Assembly (NCBI GenBank): GCA_948144175.1
Contig: CANXME010000553.1
Location: forward strand, 248,001-312,000
Reading direction: 5' to 3'
DNA length: 64,000 bases
DNA from: Closterium sp. NIES-65
Lineage: Eukaryota; Streptophyta; Zygnematophyceae; Desmidiales; Closteriaceae
Shown: piece by piece, positions 11,646-24,941 of the stretch
How positions within the stretch are numbered: position 1 is the first letter of the stretch
Layout: the number at the start of each line of letters is the position of its first letter
Translations under genes and position numbers: made by a program
The notes under the pieces: generated by a model
Database searches by the model: none
Seen by the model: only the letters and a program-made list of their open reading frames with translations
What the model was told of the DNA's origin: nothing

Positions 11646-12522
11646 GCTCGTCGGCCTGAACGCGTTGAGCCCGCCGAGGGCAACGCGGCGGGGCAGGAAG
11701 GTGGGCAGACAGTTGCCTTACCAAATTTAGCGATTTTGAATGCAACGATTGCATTGCAGCGATCCCGCCGAATGCGACTAGCCGTGGCGCCTAAGAAATA
11801 GGTTACGACGAGCGCGCCGCATACATTGCGGGCTCGGCGAATGCTACGCGGCGGCAGTCCGAATGCAAAGCGGCGGGGCAAACCGAAAGGGAGATGCGGG
11901 GCTCGATTGATGGTCGTTTTCGAGGCGTAGCCTAATCTGTACATGTGCAGATACTCCCAGCCATCCATGTGAGATGTCGCGCTATTGGTATAGCACCCTA
12001 AAGCCCAGCATGGCTAGTTATATCGCGGAAATTACTAGTAGTCGCTGATTCAATCGCCAAGTGTGTGAGAGTAGCAACGTAGCTTGGTGATGGGAGATTT
12101 TCCCATTTTGTTGTGACCCCCCAACCCAACCCTGGTTCCCCGCTTCAGATTTTCGCCAACCCTCTCGCCAATATTTTGTTTTCGTTTTGGCGAAAACGCC
12201 TTGCGTGCTGTAGATCCTCAAACAGTACTGTCAAATGTATACTGCTTCTTTAAGGAATACGACTACTGTTGTAATGCACTCTACACCAGCCTGTAATCTA
12301 CGGTAGTTAGTAGAGACCATGCATGGCTGCTTTCATTAGATGTGTGTTTATCAAGCCCTTTGACTGTAGCATAGATTGCCAAGCTCAATGTTGGATATAC
12401 GAACATTACCAAGCCCACGAATGACTTACTGGCAGCCAGTACAGCTACCTAAGGATCCTGATAATATCTTTATATTTCTAAACGGGTCTGCTAACTAGCA
12501 AGCCCCACATTCTACCTCTCCG
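11646..12522. other. No gene recognised
   Basis: Unique-looking sequence downstream of the fasciclin-type gene. Its 3' UTR probably lies in the last few hundred bases (minus strand). Nothing else is supported. Confidence 0.45.
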
Positions 12523-13423
12523 TCAAGCGGGCAGCTTCGTGCCTTTCGGGAACTGCGGGTTGTTGACGCCATGCGCGATGAAGTACGGCCCGACGTACAT
12601 TTGAGGCTGAACCACAGTGCTCCACGTGGGACGCGCCATGCCCACCTGGCCCAGCATGATATTCGGGCCCTTAGGGGACATCTTAACAAGACTCAAACCC
12701 TTGAGCTGAGTCCGGAGCAGCTGGCCCCTCGTTATAGCTTGAAGCTGGGTCTGCGTGAAACGGGTCGCGATGATCTGGACGGCGGTGAGGTTGTAGGCGG
12801 TATCGGTGGAGATCTTCTTGCCCTTGAAGCGCTTCGCTAGCGCGTCAGCCACGGCGTCGTTCATCAGGAGGAGCGTGGAGTTCTTGAGCGCGGAGAAATC
12901 GTACTTGGAGTTCACTGTAACGGGTGTAACGGGGATAAAAGGGAAAACCAAGAGAATTCGCAGAGATGAGAAGGGCGTCAGGACAAGAATGGAATGCTGG
13001 TTGTTGAATAATGCCGCGAGATGTGACACCCAAGGCTACACGTGCGGTAATTTCACGCCACTTGAATCCACCGGACACTATAAATCCAGTTCCCTTGACT
13101 GATTAGGAAGTGCTGTGCTATTCTGAATTCCTAACCTGTAAAGTGGTTCGAATGCCGGATTTCGATTTAGGGATGCTAAGCAAAGTACTGATTTTGAAAA
13201 TCCCGATCCTCAACAACTCACATGCAACATTGATGACCTTGTTGACTTGCGCCGAGTACTTGGCGTATTTGGGGTACTTCTTCGTGATCGTCGCCGATAG
13301 CTTCTTCAGCTCGGCGCGCAGCTGCGTCTTTGTCGGCGGTGCAGCGCCGTCAACGCTGACGGCCGACAGGCAGACGACGGCTGCGAGGACTAGCGTGACG
13401 GCTAAAATGATTGACCGAGCCAT
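12523..13423 (-). CDS. Secreted single fasciclin-like (FAS1) domain protein
   Basis: Two exons on the minus strand, 13222-13423 and 12523-12914, join across a GTGAGT...CAG intron in a consistent phase and give 197 residues. The first about 26 residues are a classic signal peptide (MARSIILAVTLVLAAVVCL, then small residues before AAPPTK), so the product enters the secretory pathway. The rest resembles one FAS1 domain: a helical start (VINVALNSKYDF), an H1-like strand (STLLLMNDAVADAL), a middle block (TRFTQTQLQAI) and a C-terminal block ending in a YFIAHGVNNP strand. FAS1 proteins mediate adhesion or matrix interactions in the cell wall or at the cell surface. I see no GPI-anchor tail, so it is likely soluble. 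The family call rests on motif resemblance, because the domain is diverged. The coding model is firm. Confidence 0.68.
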
Positions 13424-16400
13424 GACTGTGCTTCGCCTGCTTCGATTTGGAAACTATTCCGCGAGATGCGGTGAGAGCCGGAGTGTGTTCAGAGAGCTAG
13501 GAAAGCGAGAAAGCCTTGAAACAACTAGTGGATCCGAATGAAGTGTAAGGCGTTGTGGAAGGCTACTTCTGAATGGATGGTGCTCAGGTGTTCTATGCTG
13601 ATTGCTGTTTAGAATGGGAGTGCTCACCAGTGTTTTAGAGACACACTTGTCTATGGGAACCGAGACGCGGAGCAACGAGTCACGACTCGCTACCAGGAGT
13701 CCTTCCTGGTCCGCCCTGATTTGTCGGCAGTCTTTTCGGAGCGCCGCGCTGTCAACGCTACAAGAAACGGCGTCCTCAAAGAGCCGCAAGTAAAGCCGTT
13801 TCCTTGCGACCGTCAAATGGGTATGGTTGGGACTCCGTGCGACCAACTCGGCAGTTTCTTTTTGCCACCACCTCCCCTCCCCCAACCACCCCCGTCTCCC
13901 CTCTTCTCCCAATCCAAGCCAGCCCTTTCCCCCATTGTTTCGTGTGGTGCGGTCACTTGGCCTCTCGATGTCTACGAGCCTGTTCGTCTTGGACTGGCTG
14001 GCTCGGGCAGGGATTTGGGAGGGAGCTAGTGCAACGGTGGCCCAGCTCGGGGGATCCTTTGGTCTGGGCAGAACAATGAGTGTTTCAGAAAAATCTTGGC
14101 CCCTCAGATCGGAGGGCAAGGGGTTTGCCCTTGCCATGCCATCGTTCACCCGTGGTTTGATTGGTTTGGCTCGGGTGAAGCACGACGCGAAACCCATTCA
14201 CGGGGCTTGCCATCGTGCAGTATGCAGGTGGGGAGCGACCGACATCGCCACCGCGATTTGATGCTTTCGAAGTACAGTACCTGCCACACCCTACACATGT
14301 CGGTGACGCGTTGCTGAGTAACTCGCACCTGTGCATGAGATACATCCGCACAGTCACACATAGAAAGCCTACCAGGCACAAATTCTGGCAATACTAATAA
14401 AACTAACTTCTGTTTAGTGAAGGGCAACTCATAAACAGGAGCGGAGCGGATCCATAGCAAATAAGTCTGAGCACAATGCAATGTGCAATGTCAAATGCGA
14501 TTAAAAAAAAATGTGGTGCAAGCCTAGGTCGCAGTGCTTACATCCCCCATAGGTAGTCAAATACTGTGAAGGCTGCCATGCAAATAAACAGGGGTTGGTC
14601 TGGGTGTACCTTGACTCGGGCACCTAGAGATGAAGACGTTGGGTTGAAAATGTTGTCCATCCATAAGGAGATTAGTTTTCTTGCAATAAGACAAGACTTC
14701 CATTCCATTAGTTTTGTGTACATACGGTGATAGACTACACCACCCTGCCACAGAAACTATCTGCCCTTCACTGTGGCAATATGTTGTTGTAGTTGCACCG
14801 CAATCATAGCACCACCTTGCTGGCCAGACATATTTGCCCAAGATTGGGGGCAGGAAGGAAAGCGCAAGTGGAGCGTGCAAATGGAAAGATGACGGAAAGG
14901 GGAGAGGGGGGAGAGGAGGGTGGAGAGGTGGGGTGGAGTAGAGGGGTGTGGGGAGGAGAGTGGAGGGAAGGCGAGCTGAGGGGGGGTTGGTACAGGACAG
15001 GTCACAGAAGCCTTCACACGCACCACCAGCACCCACTATAATTCTAGATGGATACTTGCTGGTTTCCATATGAGAAATGTACTTGCATGCCAGATTTGCT
15101 GGTGAATACTTGAACGTGCCATTAAGTGGCGAATATCGTGATGTCGTCTGCTGAGGTAATAGCAGAGAAGGGCGTGGTTCCCAACAGTTGAAGAAGTGTC
15201 AGCTCCTTATACTCCCTGCGACCTAGGAATCCATGCTGGTTTGAACTATTTGCACTGGGAGAGTTTCTTTGCTCACTTCAGCGCAACATTGACTGTGGCG
15301 GAGGTGGCAAGCCTCTTGCTTGAAGTATCCGCATGTTCTCTTCATAGCCTGGAAAAGAACCAAGAAACTTTCGTGAACGCGCAGACAGGAATGTACTTTC
15401 CGGAATCTTCATCAGCCACAGGATTCATGAAGGCTTCAGGTCAAATACAGGAGCAAGCCCAACAACCAGGTGTGAATAGCGTACCTCGTTTCGGGTCCCA
15501 TCCTCGGTTCTTAAGCTCTCTGATTTCTTGAGCTAAAGAGCAGCACAAGCAAGCGCAATGCATTAAGCAGTCACCGCAGGGTCGCGGAGGTAAAACGTAT
15601 TTCTGTCGTAGCTTGTTCCGAACTCCTGTCAGTTCAAAGGATTCACCGAGTCAGCGATACGAAATGCGGCACCAGGAGGACTGGAAGGACAGAAACATTT
15701 GATTACTTGGTCGTTTAGAAAAAAGAGAACAAAGGCGGAACACCTTACCTTGAGAATAAAGGCATCCAAGCATTACTAATTGGAAGAGGAAGAATAGACA
15801 GCACGATGTCGTCGCATCTGTTCATATTGACCCAATAAGAGAACGGAATGCATCATGGGTTGACTTCAGTTGAATAAGATATTGAGCATTCACATAGCGA
15901 ATGACGTGGCTCGGGTTCAATGCGAAAATATGCAATGCGACTCTGCGATAATGGGAGATCGTAAGCGTATCTAACCTGAGTCGCCGTCGGTGACGATTTC
16001 TGTTGTTCGTCCCACGAGGACGCACGGACAAAAAAGCGCACAGCACGCTGGCCACACGATAATAAACAAGGTCACGGAGAATTCAAACTGTCAGCTACAT
16101 GAACGTACGAACTGCTAAATAAGCTATCTAGAAGAAAGACCTGTTGAACGAAATACGTCACCGTAATCAGAAACCACGCTGGGGAACAACACCGACGACA
16201 CGATAACTGCAGAAAGTGTACCTACTGGTTGCACAGTCTTCGTGGCAATCCGTGCATGACGTCGTCCAGTCACCTATAGGCACACCGTAACCCATTCTGC
16301 GGTCAACTAATGCGAATCTGTTTCACCTAGAATGTGCAATAGTTACTACGCAGAACAGTAGCTGCAAATTCTCGAAACAGGTCCTCCACAAGCTGCTACC

Positions 16401-17313
16401 GCCTAGTTCCGGACGCCTTCGCATTAAAGTACATAGTACAGCCTAGAGTTCCAGACGCCTATTTTACTTTAGACTAGTAGTTTCGTTGCCCTAAATCAGA
16501 CAATGGGATTCGCCTCGAAGACGTAAGCGGGGAAACCACAGGAGACGATTGACAGCAAAACGCGCTTTGCCTCTCAATCAACTATGCCTGTCCCTCCCTG
16601 CCTCAGGTGCCTTCTCGCTGACACGGGCAAACGACGGATTCCGTTCCGATCTGTTCTGTCACCTGTACTCAATCATACCGCGATGCTTTCTCGCAGATAA
16701 ATGTGGATTGTCAGGTTCGGAGGGGAGACCGACAGAGCAGACGTACAGACCTGAGATTGGTGAAGTAGGCTAGATGAGTCGGACGGAGTCTCCAACGGAT
16801 CAGATTGATTTAACGATACCTCGAGCCTGACGAATGTGGGAACTACCGGTTCGCGCTGGCTGCTTCGGGAGCTACGAGCCATACCAGCTAACAATGGCAA
16901 GGAGGGAGAGAGGTTTGACGTAGGTGAGGCAGGGCTAGCCGAAACGGGTCAGGGGAGAATTCAATTGCTGCTGGTCTGACTGGCTGGCAATCAAAATACA
17001 AGGACGTGGGTATGGTTCATCATCTTCCTCATTTCTACACTGTTACACATCACATATAGATTTGACAAAATCTAAGTAATGATCACGTTTCCATTCCCAA
17101 TAAGATGCAGGAGGAACAGCATGATTTCATTGATCCATTCAAAATTGCCAGATACTACAGAGACCACACGACACGCCCTACTAAAAAGGACATGCCTTCG
17201 ACTTATGATAGAAACCTCCTTCCTGAAAGCAAAGATAGGAAGCGTCGTGAGAAGCCTGGACAACCACAACACAAGCATTTTCAACCCAACCAATGCGGGA
17301 CTTGAACTTCACC
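13424..17313. other. About 3.9 kb without a recognisable gene
   Basis: This contains the upstream region of the FAS1-type gene and the 3' side of the EF1B gene. The reading frames present (for instance 13454-14197 minus, 247 codons, and 15196-15531 plus) lack a domain, and their composition suggests non-coding DNA. No tRNA, LTR or inverted-repeat end was found. It could hold UTRs or old, unrecognisable repeats. Confidence 0.4.
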
Positions 17314-19384
17314 TTAGATCTTGTTGAAGGCCACGATGTCGCAGCTCTGGATGTACTCAGCAGCCTCGCCCTGCTGCAGGTGGTCCTCAATGAGCTCATC
17401 CAGCGACACAAGGTCGTCCACAATGGTCATCATGATCGTCATCTTCTTGATGCCGTACCCAACGGGGACCAGCTTGGCTGCGCAGCATAGCAGAAAAGCA
17501 ATTTAGCAGACAAAACATTGCAAGGGTTAAAGAGTTGTGCAGATGAGCAGCGATCCAGGTCAAAACGCTCTCAAAGCACGTGCTGCAGAGGACCTCACAA
17601 AGCCACACCATCCGACCTAAACCCTTACTACCCACCAAGCCTCTCAATTGTCCAGGGTTCAATCCCCAAAAAAATTTCAGTGCATGCAGAAGGTGAGAAA
17701 TAGAGGAAAATAGGTAGGGTACTCACAGGCGCCCCAGAGCAGGCCGTCCATCTGCACCTTGCGCACGGCCGCCTCCAGCTTGGCCATGTCCGTCTCGTCG
17801 TCCCACGGCTTCACGTCCAGCAGCACCGACGACTTGCCGCCTGCCACACACGCAACACGCACACCACGTCAGTTCAGCTTCAAGACAGTTTGCATCGCCC
17901 CAACGGTACAGCCACAGGCGGAAAACCATGTCGAGGTTCAGGTAGCATAGTTTAGGCAGGCGGTCAGGCGGATACTCACTCTCCTTCTTCTTGCCCGAAG
18001 CGGCCGCCTTCGCCTCACGCTCGGCCGCCGCGGCCTTCTCCTCCTCCGTGGCCTCGCCGAACAGATCCAGATCGTCGTCGTCGTCGTCCTGCCATCGCAC
18101 GGCCGCGGGCATGAGCACGGGGGCGTTTGGGAGGTGGGGGAGGGTTCACTAATCTAGATTGCCTTCCCAAATAAGGAAAAAAAAAGCAGGATGCGAGATC
18201 GCAACAATGCATGGTGGGACTGCAAGATCTGAGTTTTGGATGTGGCACTATCACGTGCTCGCTGCGAGGTTTTAAGATTGTCTGGTGCGGAAACTGCCGG
18301 CTTCAAGCCGGAACTAAGCTTTAAGCGTCGGCGGCAGCACGTCAATTGACAGCACACTGCACGATGCATGCGGCATGCTGTCACTCGCTCTGCGGTCCCC
18401 TTTACAACACATGCACTCAACACTCTCGCGCACGGTCAAGAATAAGGACAGCGTTGGTTCATCATACGTCAGTCACTCCACAGCCTAACCCTGATATGCA
18501 TTAGGGTATCAACCAGATCCACGTCAGAGCACCAGCCGCGCACCTCTGATAGTCAGCGTACCTCAGCGGGCTTGGCCTCGGCAGCGGGAGGAGTGGCGAC
18601 AGCTGCAGTGGGAGCAGCGGCGGCAGGAGCAGCACCGCCGATCACCACACCCACGCCGGGGCCGGCGAAGCTGGGAATAGAAGGATCGAAAGTAGACAGC
18701 GGGCAGAGGGAAGACAAGACGCGGAACGAAATGACATCAAACGACGCGACGATACGATAACATCGTCAGGGAGGCGCCCCAGAGACCAACGATGAGGCAT
18801 CGCCGCGGACATAGGGTGTGGAGTTAGTGGTCACAGATCAGGGATAGAAGTACGACAAACATCGATGACATGCCCCACTCAGGTTAAGTCAAGACATAAG
18901 AATACCGGCTTTTCAGATAAGTAGTTTATTACGGCATAAAAAAACACTGCGATAAGAACTCAAAGAATGACTCACTTAGCACCGAGCAGCGCCTTAATGT
19001 GGGTGTACCACCGCGCCGCGTTGGTGTAGCCCTTGGGGAACGTCTTCAGCGCGCTGTAGACCGTGAGGTCATCGCGCGACGCCTGGAAGCTGCGAGGCAA
19101 GAGATCGAAACAGGAAAGGCGGAGCACAACACAATTGGGGAAAGTAGCAGCAAGATGAAAGTAGCAAGGACGAGGGGAGAGCGGGATGCAATGAAAAGCG
19201 GCGTGTAGTGAAATGGGGCGGGAAACGCGGAAACGCGACTAGATCCAGCGTCAACGGTCTCAACGATGCAAACCCTGAACCCCTCAAGGAATCCGTACCC
19301 CGAGATGTAGCTGCGGGTGAGGAGGTACTCGTCAAGCTGCTTCAGACCATCAGGGGTGGAGAGATCACCGAAAGAGATAGCCAT
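17314..19384 (-). CDS. EEF1B: Elongation factor 1B, guanine-nucleotide exchange subunit (EF-1 beta class)
   Basis: Six minus-strand exons (19299-19384, 18976-19089, 18562-18670, 17980-18088, 17727-17840, 17314-17477) join in phase with GT-AG introns and give 231 residues, the usual length of plant EF-1 beta. Order: an N-terminal GST-like helical part ([20 protein letters not shown]), an Ala/Pro-rich linker, an acidic patch ([10 protein letters not shown]), a charged helix, then the catalytic domain ([36 protein letters not shown]), ending [15 protein letters not shown]. The C-terminal domain reloads eEF1A with GTP during translation elongation in the cytosol. All key family motifs are present. 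The 19384 ATG matches family starts. The acidic patch is often a casein kinase 2 target in this family. This is the most secure host gene in the window. Confidence 0.96.
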
Positions 19385-19549
19385 TGTAAGTGAGGTGTGT
19401 GATTACCGAAGTCTGAAGTGAGACAAGACGAGATACAGCAATGCTGTGAAGGGGAGTCGGAGACTGAAAGAAGGAAAGACTGGAAACGGTCGAGGTGACA
19501 ATCAATTTGTTTAATTAAACTATATGTTAAACATTTTTGATAATGATAT

Positions 19550-19622
19550 GGGGATGTAGCCCAGATGGTAGAGCGCTCGCTTAACATGCGAGAGACACGG
19601 GGATCGATGCTAAGCATCTTCA
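19550..19622 (+). pseudogene. Degenerate tRNA, tRNA-Ala-like with AAC anticodon
   Basis: The sequence follows the plant tRNA-Ala(AGC) pattern closely: GGGGATGTAGCCCAGATGGT, then the stem-loop CTCGC-TTAACAT-GCGAG. The anticodon triplet reads AAC (valine) instead of AGC. The T-arm starts normally (CGGGGATCGAT), but its 3' strand is CTAAG instead of the pairing CCCCG. The acceptor pairs only with G-U wobbles (GGGGATG with CATCTTC). The broken T-stem argues for a pseudogene rather than a functional tRNA-Val. Confidence 0.7.
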
Positions 19623-19734
19623 CATTTATATTTCTAGGGTATCGAATAATCGATACAGAGTTGTCCCTTCCGAAACAAGTAACTACACTACGTAAATGAT
19701 TAACAGGTGTTGTCGAGTGGCATTAATACACTGC

Positions 19735-20067
19735 TGTAAGGAAACTCCCTTTTCCTTACTTCGTATCTCTGCTCAACGCGTACATCACTGTAGCACCTCA
19801 GTCAGCACCGTTACCACTCGCGACCATCGCATCATTCATCATCCCGCCATTTTCGCACATCGCATCCCGACCTCACGGCTCGGCTGGTAACCCGCGCTCC
19901 GGGCCTACGCTTCGACACGTTCCCAACCTCAGTCCTAGGCTCGTCGCGCGACCATTACCGTTACCACTGTAGTTTCGCTATATATTCTTCGCTCATGCCT
20001 TCGCTCATTGTACTCTTGCTTCGATAGTGCAATTCTCGTTCGTTCACTCAATTGCACTCGTAACACT
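19735..20067 (+). repeat. 5' LTR of the Ty3/gypsy element
   Basis: It begins TGTAAGGAAACTCCC and ends CGTAACACT just before the primer-binding site. It aligns over its whole length with 24942-25274 at 7 differences. Confidence 0.9.
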
Positions 20068-23000
20068 TGGTATTCAGAGCCTACGATCCCATCTCGGACC
20101 GCATCCACACCTTCGCTTCCCCACTATCTCAATTTTTGGGGGGGGTAGACGTCTCTCAGCGATACAACACCGCCGCTCGTAGTGCTCTCTCGCAAGCACG
20201 CACGGCCACGACCGAGGCTCTCGCTGAGCTTGCCCGACGCCCCCGCCATGGCCGACTTCACGCTCGCCACATTGACGCAGGAGCAACTTGATCGTCTCGT
20301 TCGTCAACTGGAGGATTCGGCGCTTGAAATCGCGACTCTCACGGCGGAACGTGACTCCGCCCGTCAACAATCCACGATGAACATACCGACGACATCCCAC
20401 GCACCAACAAACGCATCTGCACGTTCGGATGAGCCGATCATCATCTCGTCCGGCACACCAACACAACACGACAGCACGGGACAACGCTCAAGCGCAGCCA
20501 GTGAGGGCGCCGCCCAGCCGATGCCTGGCATGGGAGGAAACAGGATCGCACCAAGCCCACGGGAGCCTCGAGAAGTCCGTCGGCACGTGGAATTTGCGGC
20601 GACAAGTGGCGAACAACCCAACATGGCACCAATGCCGCTCAAGCCGCAACGCCCGCCCTGCTTCGACCCAAGTCAACGCGGCGGTCCGACAGTTCAATCG
20701 TGGGTCTTCACGATGAACGTTTTCTTCGACGCCAATTACGTCGAGTCGGACGCCGCAAAGATCCGGTATGCGGTTTCACTGCTAAGGGGCCCCGCCATGG
20801 ACTGGTGGCGAGTCATCGTGACGTCGCCACGCGCCTACGAGCCACCGTCGCACGAGGAAGGGCCCTCGGGTCCAGCTGTCACCTGGAGTTCGTTCTGCGA
20901 GACCGCCCAATACAGCACGTGGGATGCGTGGTGCGCAGGACTTCGGGCGCGTTTTGAGCCGATCGCGGCTTCAATTTCGGCGCGTCATAAACTGCGCACT
21001 TGGCGCCAGCTCGGGTCAGTTCAAGACTATACCAGCGGTTTTCTCGCACTTTGCGAGCAGGTCGGCTACATGCACGAAGCGGAGCGGGTGGACCGTTACG
21101 TCGGAGGGCTGAAGCCGGACATCTCGCACGAGATAATGCTGCGCGGACTCTCTAACTTCAACGAGATTCTCGCCCTCGTCGAGAAGATCGACATTCTACG
21201 CCGACCGAGACCGGGGTCCTATTACGGACATCGTCCTCGGGGACCGACCGAGCACGCCACTGTACACGCCGTCGCAACGAATGCAGCTGCCGCACCGTTT
21301 AAGGGGCGCTGCTTTGCTTGCAACAGGCCGGGCCATCGCAAAAGCGAATGCCCAGAGGAGCTGAGGCGCCGAGGAGCAGAGCAGGGGAGGGAGTCTCAGA
21401 GGCAGGGAAACGCAAGCAGTCAGTAGAAGTTGGGCCAACTACTGACGAGACTGCCTGCTCGCCCAACCGCACCGACCCTCACCGAGTCACAGTACCGATT
21501 CATGCCATCGATCGGGCTCGGATGAATAAGGAGGGTACAGCGACGGATTGCCCGGTACTAATCTACGGGAAAATACAGGGAGCAGCAGTGAAGATTTTTA
21601 TTGACGGAGGAGCAAGTCACAGCTTAGTTAATACCGCAACCGCACGGAAATTACAGTTAACACTTAACCGATGCTTACCTGAGATAGATGCACGCTTAGT
21701 CGACGGCACGCCACTAGCTATACGGGAAAAGGTGGAGAGAGTAAAGGTCCGCTGCGGAGGGAACTTCGGGTTTACACAGGAAATGCTCGCAACGACACTG
21801 GATGGGCACGACATTTTATTGGGACGTGATTGGCTGCGACGGTATAACCCACGAATTGACTGGACGACGGGTAGCTGCACAGTGCGAAGTAGTGGTAACT
21901 GGGTCGTCCTACCTCGCTGGCAGCCACCCGAGTCTTCGACGGTCCAGGTCAACGCCATCACGATGAAACGGGCTGTCGCTGCTGGAGCTGACGTATACGC
22001 AGTGGATATCGCATTAGTGGAAAAAGAGGAGCAGCCGAGTGATTTGCAGAAACTATTGGCAGCCGTACCACCCGAACTACAGGCACTACTGAAACGGTTC
22101 CCGGGTATCTTTCTGGATGACTTACCGCAAGGGCTGCCACCTCAGCGGGCGCATGACCATAGGATCGAGTTAGAACCGGGGGCACAACCAACTGTACAGC
22201 GCCAATTTCGACTAACACAGCCCGAGCTCGACGAACTAAGGAAGCAGTTAGATTACCTGTTAGAGAAACAGTTTATCCGACCGAGCTCGTCACCGTTCGC
22301 CGCACCGATACTGTTCACACCGAAAAAAGACGGAGGGTTTCGCATGTGCATCGACTACCGAGCGCTTAACAGGGTAACAGTAAAATCACGATACCCCATC
22401 CCCCGCGCCGACGAACTGATCGACCACCTGCGAACCGCACGAGTATTTTAGAAAATAGACTTATGAGGAGGTTACCATCAAATTCGGGTCGAACCATCGG
22501 ACTGCGCCAAGACAGCATTTAGGACTAGGTACGGATCATTCGAGTACACAGTGATGCCTTTCGGGCTGACCAACGCGCCTGCAACATTTCAGATGACCAT
22601 GAACGAGGCGTTTAGGCCACTTTTAGATAAATGCGTCATAGTTTACCTCGACGACATCCTCGTTTACAGTCGGGACCAGCAGCAGCACTTAGTAGATCTC
22701 GAAGCAGTTTTTAAAATTTTAGAGGCACATCGGTTACTCACCAAGGGCTCCAAGTGCGAGTTTTTTCGGGACAGGCTAGAGTTTTTAGGTCACGTCATTT
22801 CGGAGGCTAGGGTTGAGATAGACCCTAAGAAGCTGGATACCGTAAAAGCGTGGCATCCCCCGACGAACATCACGGAACTGCAGAGTTTTTTAGGGTTTGT
22901 TAATTACGTTCGTCGGTTCGTCCCCGACATGGCACGCTTAACAGCCCCGCTCACTGATTTACTGCGTTAGGGGGTTCCTTTTACGTGGGGGGAGAAAGAG

Positions 23001-24941
23001 CATGCTGCCTTCTCTGCCCTGAAAAATGTTCTCTGTTCACCACCCGTCCTACGCATCGCTGACCCACACCGCATTTTCGAAGTTGTTACAGACGCGAGTG
23101 ACATCGCCATCGGAGCCGTACTATTACAGGACTTCGGCAACGGCCTCCAACCCATCGCCTACGAATCACGCAAGCTACATCCACCTGAGCGAAATTACCC
23201 GATACACGACCGCGAAATGCTCGCGATCGTGCATGCATTCAAAGTGTGGCGCTGCTACTTGACCGGCGCAGACGTGACAGTACGGACAGACCATCGATCC
23301 CTACAGTACCTTCGCGCACAGCCCCACCTCAACCCACGACAGATTCGGTGGATCGACTTCCTCGAGTCGAATTTCCACTATACGGTCACATATAAAAAAG
23401 GAGCCTCGAATATCGCCGACGCACTGACCCGCCCCACTGCCCAAATCCATGCGATACTATTCGCCCAGACCAGCCCGTTACTGACAGGACTATTTACCCA
23501 CGGATATCAAACAGACCCATTCTTCACAGGAGGAAATTCACAGCAATTCGCAGCAGCCAAGGGGGTCTATTACGTAAAAGCTGGATGCGACCGCATCTGG
23601 GTACCAGGGTACACGCTACTACGAGAACTACTGTTACAGGAGGCACATGACGGAGTTACCTCGGGACATTTCGGAGTAGAAAAAACACGGCAGCAGCTGC
23701 AGCGGTACTATTACTGGCCGGAAATGTTGACCGACGTGCAACGACACGTGGCATCGTGTCCCACTTGCCAACTCATGAAGTCAACCAGAAAGCGGCCGGC
23801 AGGACAATTACAACCAATCCCACCTCCAGAGCGTGCTTGGTAGCAGGTGACGATGGACTTCGTCACGGGGTTACCGGCCGGGGCGAGTGGGAATGACGCG
23901 ATCCTGGTCGTCGTCGATCGACTAACGAAAATAACACATTTCGCAGCATGCAGGAAATCAATCACAGCCGAGGAAAGAGCCCGACTCTTCATCGCCACCG
24001 TCGTTCGACTGCACGGGATACCAGCGTCGATCATCAGCGACAGGGACACGAAGTTTACCAGTAATTTCTGGCGGAACCTGTGGCAGCAGTTTGGCACGCG
24101 ACTTCAATTCAGTTCATCGTATCACCCCGAAACCGACGGACAGACAGAACAGACAAACCAGACTAAGGAGCAACTCATTCGAGCCACGTGTGACAATCCA
24201 AACACGTGGGAGCAGCAGCTGCCTCTCATCGAGTTCGCATACAACAACGCGCCATCTGCCACGACCCAATAGTCGCCATTCTACTTGAATTACGGACAGA
24301 ACCCAACAGTACCCATGACACCAAACCCCGACAATCCCGTTCCACGCGCACAACAGTTCGCCGAGATTTTGCAAGCAGCACGGACCAGGGCAGCAGAAGC
24401 AATTAAAAAATCAAATATCATTGCTAAACGCAACGCCGATCGCCACCGCAGACCCGTCACTTATCAGCCCGACGACCTCGTTTTACTCGACACTCAGAAC
24501 CTCCGTCTGCCCATCACTCCCAAACTCCGCCCTCGATACTGTGGGCCATTTCGAATCAGTCACATGATCACACCTGTCACCGCGCACCTCCTCCTTCCTG
24601 CTGACTGGTACGTCAGCCCCTCGTTCCACGTCAGCCTGCTTCGCCCTTACGTACCATCCACCAGCCAACTCCCACGACATCGACCATCCAGCATGTCACG
24701 ACCACCAACCGAACCAGTCATCACCCCCGACAAAATCTTGAGCCACAGAGTTCGCGACCCTCGAGGGGCCCGAAAAGTTGAGTTTCTGATTCGCTGGAAA
24801 GATCGTACACCCACCGAGGACAACTGGGTTCCCCTGGACAGAATTGAAAACCACCCTGTCGTCACCGACTATCTACGCAGCTGAAACTTCAAAGACGTCC
24901 ACGCGCTTTCGTAAGGAGGACCTTTTAGGAGGGGGGGGTAG

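Noticed and set aside
13454-14197. 247-codon minus-strand frame upstream of the FAS1-type gene
   Set aside because: No domain, odd composition, and it lies directly upstream of the FAS1 gene where promoter and 5' UTR are expected. Overlapping frames on the plus strand are just as open.
16549-16773. 74-codon plus-strand frame
   Set aside because: Short, no domain, no supporting splice context.
19550-19622. Functional tRNA-Val(AAC)
   Set aside because: The T-stem 3' strand does not pair and the acceptor relies on G-U pairs. The body is of Ala type.
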